DNA from: Hormiphora californensis
Lineage: Eukaryota > Ctenophora > Tentaculata > Cydippida > Pleurobrachiidae
Reading direction: 5' to 3'
Assembly: GCA_020137815.1 (NCBI GenBank)
Contig: CM035351.1
Coordinates: 4,113,078-4,177,077, forward strand
Length of the DNA: 64,000 nucleotides
A program made the translations under genes and the position numbers. This document shows, in pieces, positions 55,501 to 64,000 of the stretch (the first letter of the stretch is position 1; every line of letters starts with the position of its first letter). The notes beneath the pieces are model-generated. The model ran no database searches. It saw nothing but the letters and a program-made list of their open reading frames with translations, and had not been told where the DNA came from.

Positions 55501-56001
55501 CTCTCGATTCCTCCAACTACTCACACGTCGAATTCCTCGATCAGCAGCTCCTCCTTTATTTTGAACCGTTGCCATCAACATATCTTTTTTTAGTGTTTTT
55601 TAGTTCATACACCGCGTCACTTATTTTAGTAAAAACAGCTTGACTCCTCTCCAATGTTCTGACTTCACTTTCTCTTTTCAAACTTGGTTGCTATGGTGGT
55701 TGCTATGGTTGCTATGGTTGGCCCAATTGCTCAATGGGCTGTCTGGGCCAATGACCGCTTTCCATACTCTTTCCAAGTCTCAGATCCGATCTCTTCTTGC
55801 TTGTTGTATGTATCTCTCCTTCCCTTGCAATTATACACTATGGGTTTCCTGGTCTCTATCCTCTAGGAAGAGAGGGAGAGAGGCAGATAGATAGAGAGAG
55901 GGAGAAAGAGAGGGAGAGAGAGGCAGATAGAGAGAGAGAGGGAGAGAGGGAGAAAGAGAGGCAGATAGTTAGAGAGAGGGAGAAAGAGAAGGAGAGAGAG
56001 G

Positions 56002-56043
<42 letters not shown>

Positions 56044-59000
56044 AAGAGAGGCAGATAGATAGAGAGAGAGAGAGGGAGAAAGAGAGGGAGAAAGAGAGGC
56101 AGATACAACGGGTACAAGGGAGAGAGGGAGATAAAGAGAGGGAGAACTGCACAGTGTATAACATTGCTCTCTGTTGTGTCCTGATCTACAGCTCATTTCC
56201 CCAGTATGTCAGAGGACCTGGACCCCCTATCAACAGGCCCCCCTGTGCCTACTGTGAACGAACCCCCGGTAGCAGCCAGTAGTCCCAAGGCCACAACACC
56301 TGCAGCAGCCAGTAGTCCCAAGACTCCTGCCCGGAACCTTAGCATGCCATCCTCAGCGGCCATCAGTGGGGCAGTTATAGGGAGCCCATCTTATAGTGCA
56401 GCAGCTCCCTTCATGTTCCCTGCCTCTGCCATGCCCATGTTTGGTATGATGCCTCCCCAAACAGCTGCCCCAGCTGGACCAATCACCCTGGAGTCTCTAG
56501 CCCAGCAGATATACGGGTTATCCCAGTGTGTGGCTGGGTTAACACAGCGGGTGGGCGATAACCAGAGGCTGTTTGAGGAGAATATGAGGCTGAAGGACGT
56601 GGTCATTGATCTGGAGTTCAAATTGAGGGATGCCAATCAGAGGGCTAGTAATCTGGACTCCCTGAAAGAGGCTATGACTTCACAGTTTAGTGAGCTAAAC
56701 AAGAGTTTACGTGGTGGTGGTGTGTCTTTAGATCAGTCTATGATGCTGGATGTAACTGGTCCAGTGGGAGCTCCTGGGGAGCTGCTGGGGGTCCAGGGAG
56801 AGTATGAGAGTCAGATACTTGCTAATGCCATGTCACCTGAACCACCGATTGTCAGCGACCAACTAATGCCCGAACCTGGTGAGTAGAGTGGGTTCTGAAC
56901 ATCGTAATACACGGCGTGCCTGGTGAAATTTTAACACGACCTAGCATGCAACGGGAAACCACTACTTGTACGTGGTAGCTGAGGGTCTACAGAATGGCGC
57001 TACGGTGCGGGAAAAAAAAGTCCATGCCCTAAAATCGTTTTTTTTACTTTTATTTGATTTGGGTCAAAATTGGCTATATTAAACGTGGTCCCGAAAAATC
57101 CATAATGACTTAGCACACGAAATATGTCACCCCCACCTATTTTTGCACGTAGAATCGATTGCCGTTGAAGTCGAATCTCTAAAATGACTGTAAAATGGTC
57201 AAAAGTTGATTTTTTACCATTTTTTGGAGGTTTTTGGCCCCTAAACCATTGAAAACGTTGAGATAGGAATTTGAAACTAGTGCCAATCGTTAAAATGGTC
57301 ATTTTTCTACCAAGAACCAAGTTTTCGTGTATATCCGATTTATGGTTAGATTTGGGCAAATTGTTGAAATCTGCCAACTAGGAGAACCGTAACTTGATTT
57401 TCTTGTTTTTTGGATTTTGGCATTTTTGACAAACTTCTGATTGAAATGGTCAATCGGGACCATGCTTAAGTTGTTTATGGGACAATTTTCGACTAAAATC
57501 CAAGATTTCATACCAATCCAATAACAGATCGTTGATTTATAGAAAATTTAAGTAGGCAAAACGGTGAAAATAAGCAAGAAAAGTTGTCATTTTGACCGTT
57601 TTGCCTACTTAAATTTTCTATAAATCAACGATCTGTTATTGGATTGGTATGAAATCTTGGATTTTAGTCGAAAATTGTCCCATAAACAACTTAAGCATGG
57701 TCCCGATTGACCATTTCAATCAGAAGTTTGTCAAAAATGCCAAAATCCAAAAAACAAGAAAATCAAGTTACGGTTCTCCTAGTTGGCAGATTTCAACAAT
57801 TTGCCCAAATCTAACCATAAATCGGATATACACGAAAACTTGGTTCTTGGTAGAAAAATGACCATTTTAACGATTGGCACTAGTTTCAAATTCCTATCTC
57901 AACGTTTTCAATGGTTTAGGGGCCAAAAACCTCCAAAAAATGGTAAAAAATCAACTTTTGACCATTTTACAGTCATTTTAGAGATTCGACTTCAACGGCA
58001 ATCGATTCTACGTGCAAAAATAGGTGGGGGTGACATATTTCGTGTGCTAAGTCATTATGGATTTTTCGGGACCACGTTTAATATAGCCAATTTTGACCCA
58101 AATCAAATAAAAGTAAAAAAAACGATTTTAGGGCATGGACTTTTTTTTCCCGCACCGTAGCGCCATTCTGTAGACCCTCAGCTACCACGTACAAGTGGTG
58201 GTTTCCCGTTGCATGCTAGGTCGTGTTAAAATTTCACCAGGCACGCCGTGAATACTTAGTAAGCTATTTTCTCACTTATATTTTCAATTCAGTTTCGCTC
58301 TGGGTTTCTCACTATTTCTTCCCCTCTCTCTTGTCTCTATTCCCCTCTCTGTCTCTACTTTCTATTCCTTTCTCTTTGTGTCTCTATTAATTCGGTTATG
58401 TTTACTGAACAAGTCTCACACACACTACACACACACATGCTTGCTCCCAATGGGAGTCCCATAGTTTCTACATCAGCCTAATTCTTCCTGCCTTTCTTTA
58501 ATTGCCTCTCTCTCTCCAGTCTCTGCTGTGTTGGTTTGTGTGTGTTGCAGTGTAGCATGGACCGAGTTGAACCCTTTGATCCGGACTCCGGGAATAGTTT
58601 TGCAGATTATGTTGACCAGCTGGAGTTTTATTTTGAGTCCGTTGACCTGGACCTGGGTTCGGTGTTCAAGTCTGATCCCGATTACACGCCCAAGATGGAG
58701 AGGGTGAGATCTAAACGGCGGGCAGTCCTCCTATCCCAGTGTGGTCCAAAGTGTTTCGAGGTGTTGAAGAATCTAGCGACACCTGTGTCCTGTCAAGGAG
58801 TTTAGTTTTGAGGAACTGGTCGATCTGGCCAAGGGGTATTTTGATGGTGAGGATAATCCTTTGGAGTTTCGGTTTAAGTTTGGAACAAGAGTCCGTGAGG
58901 AGTCTGAGCGGTTTTCAACGTTTCACGGAGACTTATGTGAGATTAGCTAAGAAGTGTAACTTTGGTTTGCAGCTGGAGGAGCGGATTAGAGATCAGGTGT

Positions 59001-62000
59001 TGTGCGGTGTGAGGGATGAAGAAATAGTGGAGAAGTGGATTAAAAACAGGGCCTTGTCATATGAAGATGTGGTTTCTGAGGGGGCAGAGTTTGATAAACA
59101 ATTTAAAGGTGGGGAGTTGCAGTTAAAAGTTGTGGCTCACCTTCACAAAATTTCAACAATTGTATTTGATCACACACCCCTTGCTCTGCCGAACCCTCAC
59201 GGAATGCAGTGTGAGCTACACATCAAACCCCTTGATCAACACTCACTGTCCCAATCTCATCTCGCCCTCCCAGTTCCCTTTGTATGATATCTTCCCCACT
59301 TATGGTCATTTTTTTTTTTAACTTGTGCAACTACCAAATTTTTTCAAATGATCATAGCAAAATAGCTGTGGCCACTGGAAATTTACTCAGCACCTCAAAA
59401 AATCGAGAAATATTAAAAGTTCAATTTAGTGAAAGAACGAAGTCTCTAGCTTACTCCAGTGAGGTGCTATAGCATTTCTACGCCGTGAGGTGCTATCGTG
59501 AGGTGCCCCCGATTTGTAGAAATACCGTTTGATCAAAAATCTCCAAACTTTCAGAAATGGTGGGGATATTTCTAACTCATCAGATGAGGTGAAAACCATG
59601 GAAAAATTTACTCATTTGGTGAGGTGCAAGCCGATTTTAGAGCTAAAAGTTTACTCACTAGGGGTCAAATGAGTAAATAAAGAATTGAAACTTGGCATAA
59701 AGCAAGATTAGACAATTTCCCTCCTGATTTACCGAAAATTTGCTCTAAAAATTACTCAGCGAGTGAGGTGCAGACCCTCAAAAAATGACATATTTTACCT
59801 ACTTCTCCAGTGCACCTCACAGGTTGAGCAATGACCTTGGAATCGATTAGGTAGTGTTTGGGGATGTCATATGAGCAAATTAAGGCCACTTTTAGAACTA
59901 TATACTCACTGAGTGAGGTGCAATTAGCGTTTGAAGAAAATACAGTTTTTTGGGTGCACCTCACTCATTGAGCAAAATTTTTGGAACTTTTTTGGTACAA
60001 ATGATGGTTTTGAGTCTACTGCAAGTATCTAGCTAGGAAAAGTCGTGAAACATGAGGTGCTACGGGCTTAAAAGTAGCTGTAAGTATACAGTGTAACTTT
60101 AAACACCGGTTGCACCTCATAGATTGAGTAAGTTTGCTTACATATTTTAAAGGTGTTTATATTGGACATTTTTCAGCATATTTTCGAAAATTTTAGGAAA
60201 AAATGTTAAAATTTGACGGAATGGCACACGCTTTTGCAAACATGGTCACCGGCACCTCACGAGATGAGTTTTTAATTTATTTTGCCTGTAAATCTATTCC
60301 CTATACACTTTTACACATAATATTCGTTGGAAAATAATATTTTTTGACAAAAACTATGATAAAAGTCGAAAAAACTGAACTTATGTCATTTTCGGAAAAA
60401 TTTTTGCACAAGTTAAAAAAAAAAATGACCTTATATCTCTCTCCCAAACGCCCCAACAAATTATATGACCCTCACTTTCTCTCTCTCTCCCAAACAAATT
60501 ATATCACCCTCTCTCCCAGGAACACTGAACCTGCAGAACCGAGAGATGTCAGTTATACCGGATGATGTTTACAATCTTAACGATCCGGAGCTGCTGAAGA
60601 ATGTTATCGGGGAAGGAGATGATCTGAAGTGGTGGGAAACTGAACCAATCGCAAAACTGTATTTGTGTAGCAACAAGATTAGTTCAATAACTCCTGCCAT
60701 TGCTGGTCTCAATTCGCTCACCCTGCTGGACCTTCGTGATAATCAGATAGAGGTAATTAATTAACTCATTAAGTAATTGATTTTAATGAAATATGTTTTG
60801 CCATTGCTCTTAATACGATCCATTTATAACCCATTCTCTCCCTATTCCAGTCCCTCCCAGACGCGATTTATAACCCACTCTCTCCCTATTCCAGTCCCTC
60901 CCAGACGCGATGTCACAACTGGAATCTCTTGTCCGACTGGAGCTATCTCACAACAAGCTCAGTACCCTCCCTACCTCCCTCAGTCCCTCTCTTCAACATC
61001 TCTCCCTAAACAACAATAACTTTGAAGTCTTCCCTGAGGCTGTGTCAACCCTTTCCGCACTTGCCACCCTGGATATCAGAGGTAAATGCATCCATATTTT
61101 TGCTTGGAGCTAATAGTTCTAGTATTGGTTTGGTCGAATATTTACACAATTTGACAGGATTATAAGTTTTTTGCTGCTATGTAAAACATGACTCCTCACG
61201 CCCTATCCTTACTATAATACCCTCAGTCATATCATAGACAACAACGCTGCACATCTCTATCTCTCTCTAAGTGATATTTTCAGGATAGTGTCATGTTACA
61301 CACTGCATTAGATCATCACGTAACGGCGCTGAATGAAAGCAGACAAAGGCTGATAAAATCCCCCTATTTTCAGAGAATAAGATCACCACGATCGGTGTCC
61401 TGCCCCAGAGTTTGCAGAGCCTGGTAGCAGATGATAACAAGTTAACCAGTATTGCCATGGAGGGACACCCGAATATCACCGCCCTGACTGTTAACAGTAA
61501 CTCTATCACCAGCTGTAGAGTGGGAAATAATCCGAAACTGAAGGTTAGTAAAATATCCGATATTTTCAAATGTACTGATGTGAATATCATGCTCTTGCTC
61601 CCTTCACAATGTGTAGGGTTGAGGAAACACATGAGAAATGGAGGGACGTGGAGTCCACATCCCTCCATTTCTCATTTACTTCCTCAACCCTCCCTTTCAT
61701 ATTCTCACTCTAATTCCTCCTCAACCCTCTCCAGGTATTGGCTGTTAAGATTAACAAGTTGGAGGCACTTGATGCCCTAGTCAACTGTCCCGAGCTCCAG
61801 GAGCTCCTAGTTGGCAAGAATTTCATCACTTCTCTAGATTTTGTAGCCCCCGTTGCCACAACCCTTACCGTACTGGACTGCTCTGATAACAAGGTTTGCC
61901 ATCTTTATATTTGATACAGTCCCATTTGGCCCACTGGAGTTCAGACTTCAGGTGACTCCAGGGGAGCGTTGAGTGACTCAACACGTATGTCGTATCCATC

Positions 62001-63477
62001 TATTTTCCACAGTCCTGTAAAAGAAACCTTCTGTGTAACTCCCCCTCTCTCTCCTGTCTGACGCATGACACTGTGAACAATTCAACTGTCTAACTCTATC
62101 ATGTCCAACAGGTGTCTGCAGTACCAGGGAACATCACGGGAATGACATCACTACGACGCCTCGACCTAACCAACAACGACCTTAACTCTCTACCCCCTGA
62201 GCTATCTCTAATGGATGGTCTGACGTCCCTTGCAGTGGAGGGAAACCCCCTAAAAACGATCCGGAGAGAGATCATTTCCAAGGGAACAGTGGCCATCAAG
62301 GAGTATCTGAAGTGAGTAACATGTTAGATCATCCTACATTCAAATTTCAATATGCATCGTGCCTTTCGAATTACTCCAAAGCAATATTTCGATAGTATCA
62401 ATTTATTTTCAACTTCGTATATTCTAACATGTCCCGTACTTTCCTCAGATTAAAATTGGACCCATCGGCTCTGGAAGAGTCAGGTCCCACAATCCCTGAC
62501 ATCAAGCCTGACGAGGTTATGATGCAGACCAAAACTATGGAGATGAATGGGAAGTTGGACTTCCCGGCCGAGCTTTGGGACCAGGCCCTAGTTTGTGGTA
62601 TTGTCCGGCTGTCCCTACAAGGCTGCTCCCTGGGAAGTGTTCCAGAGCAGGTCTACACACTCCGGGGTACCCTTCAGGAGCTGGAACTGGGCCAAAATAA
62701 CATCAGGGAGATTTCACCTGAGATGGGGAAAATGGTGAAATTAAGGAAACTTAACTTGATCAATAACAGTGTTAAGGAACTGCCCCAAGAAATGAGGTAC
62801 TTATCTGAAAATATCAAGTTTAAATCGAGGTGTAGAATGATCTGATTTAGCATATTTTGTTCCTTCACTTTCACTATTTACTGGATACGTATCTATTAAC
62901 ACTCTCTCTACAGTGGGTTGATAGCGTTAGAGGATTTGAATATGAGTCACAATAAACTGACTGAGATTCCAGAGACAGTCTACAGCATGAAGGCTCTCTG
63001 CTCTCTAATCATGTCCAACAACCAAATAGGAAAGGTTGAGGTGAGTACACGGACTTTGGGGGTGGGACAGGAGTAGGGATAGTGGTACGAGTAGAACTGG
63101 ATATTTAAGTTGTGTTATAGTGGGGGGTGGAGCTATAGATTCTAGAAGGTCTACATTGTTGAGAGTGTATCATATACTAGTGTAACATCAATTAAACATG
63201 CTACAGCATTCTACATATTCATTGCACACTAATAATAGCACACACTAATGTAATGTAATCTCCACTCCAGCCGAGCAAGCTGATAGGCCTGACATCCCTG
63301 GTGTGTATTGATCTCGAGAATAACAATATCGGCCGACTACCCCCTGAGCTATCCCTGATCCCGAACCTCCGGACTCTCCTTGTCATGGGAAACTCCTTCA
63401 AGATTCCACGAGCTGATGTTTTGGCGAGGGGCAGCACAGAAATCATCGCGTGGCTGAAAAACAAAGTGCCCCTTTGA
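54225..63477 (+). CDS. LRRC40: Leucine-rich repeat protein, LRRC40 family
   Basis: Nine exons: 54225-54339, 60520-60752, 60895-61081, 61374-61543, 61735-61893, 62112-62311, 62449-62796, 62914-63040, 63271-63477. Phases join to 581 residues (human LRRC40 602). The start MSHRTARGRGRPFSG plus LLLNALRSGTLNLQNRE matches the family N-terminus. Leucine-rich repeats of the NxxxxLPxxL..LxxLxxLxLxxN type run through most of the chain. Family hallmarks are WWETEPIAKLYLCSNKI, LKTIRREIISKGTVAIKEYL, and near the end NLRTLLVMGNSFKIPRADVL, GSTEIIAWLK. It is probably a cytosolic or nuclear scaffold of unknown biochemical role. Exon 1 is separated from the rest by a 6.2-kb intron full of insertions. Confidence 0.93.
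55316..55500. repeat. (CT)n tract in LRRC40 intron 1
   Basis: About 185 bp of CT with occasional CCT. It is pyrimidine on the LRRC40 sense strand. Confidence 0.97.
55865..56120. repeat. Imperfect GA-rich minisatellite in LRRC40 intron 1
   Basis: GAGAGGCAGATAGAGAGAG-like units of variable length with GGGAGAAAGAGAGG spacers. It is purine on the sense strand, the exception to the trend in this window. Confidence 0.9.
56206..56886 (+). CDS. Unidentified exon inside LRRC40 intron 1 (proline-rich plus coiled coil)
   Basis: Open frame of 226 codons preceded by an acceptor-like TTTCCCCAG|T just before ATG and ending at a donor-like CCTG|GTGAGTAG, so it looks like an internal exon or a small gene. 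Residues 1-60 are Pro/Ala/Ser-rich with two copies of AASSPK. Residues 70-85 are Met/Pro-rich. Residues 88-165 form a likely coiled coil (LAQQIYGLSQCVAGLTQRV, NMRLKDVVIDLEFKL). The tail is acidic. I recognise no family. It does not join LRRC40 in a way that matches that family, and could be retroelement ORF1-like protein or a nested gene. Confidence 0.45.
   Translation: MSEDLDPLSTGPPVPTVNEPPVAASSPKATTPAAASSPKTPARNLSMPSSAAISGAVIGSPSYSAAAPFMFPASAMPMFGMMPPQTAAPAGPITLESLAQQIYGLSQCVAGLTQRVGDNQRLFEENMRLKDVVIDLEFKLRDANQRASNLDSLKEAMTSQFSELNKSLRGGGVSLDQSMMLDVTGPVGAPGELLGVQGEYESQILANAMSPEPPIVSDQLMPEPGE
56910..58250. mobile_element. 1.34-kb near-perfect palindromic element in LRRC40 intron 1
   Basis: Arms of about 630 bp meet around 57565-57580 with a short spacer (GAAAATAAGCAAGAAAAGTT). 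Ends are CACGGCGTGCCTGGTGAAAT and its inverse, flanked by AATA on both sides (56906-56909 and 58251-58254), a probable 4-bp target duplication. The arms are almost identical; I noticed one mismatch (CCACTACTTG versus CCACCACTTG). Identical ORFs appear in both arms simply because they are inverted copies. No transposase was seen. Confidence 0.85.
58557..59130 (+). pseudogene. Decayed gag fragment of a Ty3/gypsy-type retrotransposon
   Basis: A frame starting MDRVEPFDPDSGNSFADYVD continues with the LLSQCGPKCFEVLKNLATP block typical of retrotransposon gag. The frame then shifts at about 58790 (to EELVDLAKGYFDG, then RVREESERFSTF) and again near 58920 (to RLAKKCNFGLQLEERIRDQV and CGVRDEEIVEKW). 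Two frameshifts and the lack of protease, RT, integrase and visible LTRs show a dead relic. The order of blocks matches a complete gag core. Confidence 0.8.
59304..60430. mobile_element. 1.13-kb inverted-repeat element with about eleven GAGGTGC boxes
   Basis: Left end GGTCATTTTTTTTTTAACTT (continuing GTGCAA) is mirrored at the right end by TTGCACAAGTTAAAAAAA and ATGACC. Both sides carry TTAT (59300-59303 and 60431-60434), a 4-bp target duplication. The interior has about seven GAGGTGC and four GCACCTC motifs, often within TGAGTGAGGTGCA. No ORF was supported, so it is non-autonomous. Confidence 0.75.
60828..60907. repeat. 44-bp tandem duplication of a splice acceptor (LRRC40 intron 2/exon 3)
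   Basis: CTCTCCCTATTCCAGTCCCT occurs twice, 44 bp apart, together with the following CCCAGACGCGAT. The second copy is the acceptor of exon 3. Use of the first would shift the frame because 44 is not a multiple of 3. Confidence 0.9.
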
Positions 63478-63911
63478 AGTAAAACTCTAATTTTGTTGTT
63501 ATGATGCTATGTCTATTCATTTTTTAAAGGACTGTGAAGAGTGAGGGAGATATAAATAATGTGTAATTTCTGTAACCCTTCTATCATGGTATTTTGTTAC
63601 ACCCATTTTGTAAAACGAGACCGCTATCATTTCGTGTATCATGAGACAAAGTGTGTGACATGAATGGCAAAAGTTTCTTGCGCGCGGCTCCCATACGGCT
63701 CACAAATGAAGAAAGCATTCAGTTTCAGCACCGCTACTGCGCGTTCACATGGTTGAATGCGGAGGGAAGGAGTGATATGATGCGACCAGCGACAGATAGA
63801 GACCATCTGCATCTCTCTGGATCAAAGCTGCTAGCCATTTCTGTCATCACGTCCCGTATCTTGTCACAGTGTAACTGACGACACGAGAGAAACCTACAAA
63901 CTCACTCAAAC

Positions 63912-63917
63912 AATAAA
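63912..63917 (+). promoter_or_regulatory. Candidate LRRC40 poly(A) signal
   Basis: AATAAA 435 bp after the LRRC40 stop, followed by GTGTACC. The interval 63478-63911 shows no gene of its own and is read as 3' UTR. Confidence 0.4.
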
Positions 63918-64000
63918 TGTGTACCACTACTACATCTGAGCAGCATCTGAACTCATATGCATTCCATTTCCACTCGCCACTCGGCATCAGATGTTTTGTT

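Noticed and set aside
57000-58160. Twin ORFs of 125 and 70 residues on opposite strands
   Set aside because: They are the same sequence in the two arms of a palindromic element, without a known domain.
63651-63878. 75-residue ORF downstream of LRRC40
   Set aside because: Lies in the presumed 3' UTR and shows no family resemblance.

Overview
This window is animal nuclear DNA from a compact, intron-rich genome, probably a sponge or another non-bilaterian animal. Metazoan signalling and repair genes are present: a q-class G alpha ending in EYNLV, a Shaker-type K+ channel, a class C receptor, nibrin and RAD9. They sit in short GT-AG introns packed with (GA)n/(CT)n microsatellites and small inverted-repeat transposons. 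The species cannot be fixed from the sequence. I found no tRNA, rRNA or prokaryotic feature by eye.

Layout. 354-9832 (-): 5' part of a class V myosin, running off the left edge. 11104-15506 (-): nibrin (NBN). 15759-17444: one inverted-repeat element carrying a second, TA-flanked one. 17542-29000 (-): RAD9, whose introns hold two genes on the opposite strand, a Kv channel (18847-20361, +) and a class C GPCR (24915-27876, +). Then, all on minus: FAD synthase (29628-30287), COX19 (30701-30955) and Mediator MED19 (31297 to about 32292). 32370-37262 is a nest of repeats: a truncated LINE split by a 3.47-kb foldback element with a 5-bp target duplication, flanked by inverted copies of a dispersed repeat. 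37263-41096 is gene-poor. 41097-45326 (-) is a q-class G alpha gene. Upstream of it the first exon is repeated: two more intact copies (46349-46457, 51857-51974), one broken copy (46964-47191) and one exon-less remnant (50860-51060). A LINE with a long intact endonuclease-reverse transcriptase ORF (47473-50511) interrupts this array. 54225-63477 (+) is LRRC40, whose 6.2-kb intron 1 holds an unidentified exon, a 1.34-kb near-perfect palindrome, a decayed gypsy-type gag and a 1.13-kb terminal-inverted-repeat element.

How the genes relate. NBN (MRN complex, ATM arm) and RAD9 (9-1-1 clamp, ATR arm) are neighbouring head-to-tail DNA-damage genes. The receptor, the G alpha and the K+ channel are all membrane-signalling parts, but nothing here shows that they act together. 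The best candidate for something undescribed is the array of duplicated G alpha first exons. They would swap the lipid-anchor segment (MGxC..S) onto one common GTPase body. Next in interest are the double antisense nesting in RAD9 and the very young giant palindromes.

Exon borders were read by eye from splice consensus, reading phase and protein-family alignment. They may be off by a base or two, and every function is inferred from family resemblance.
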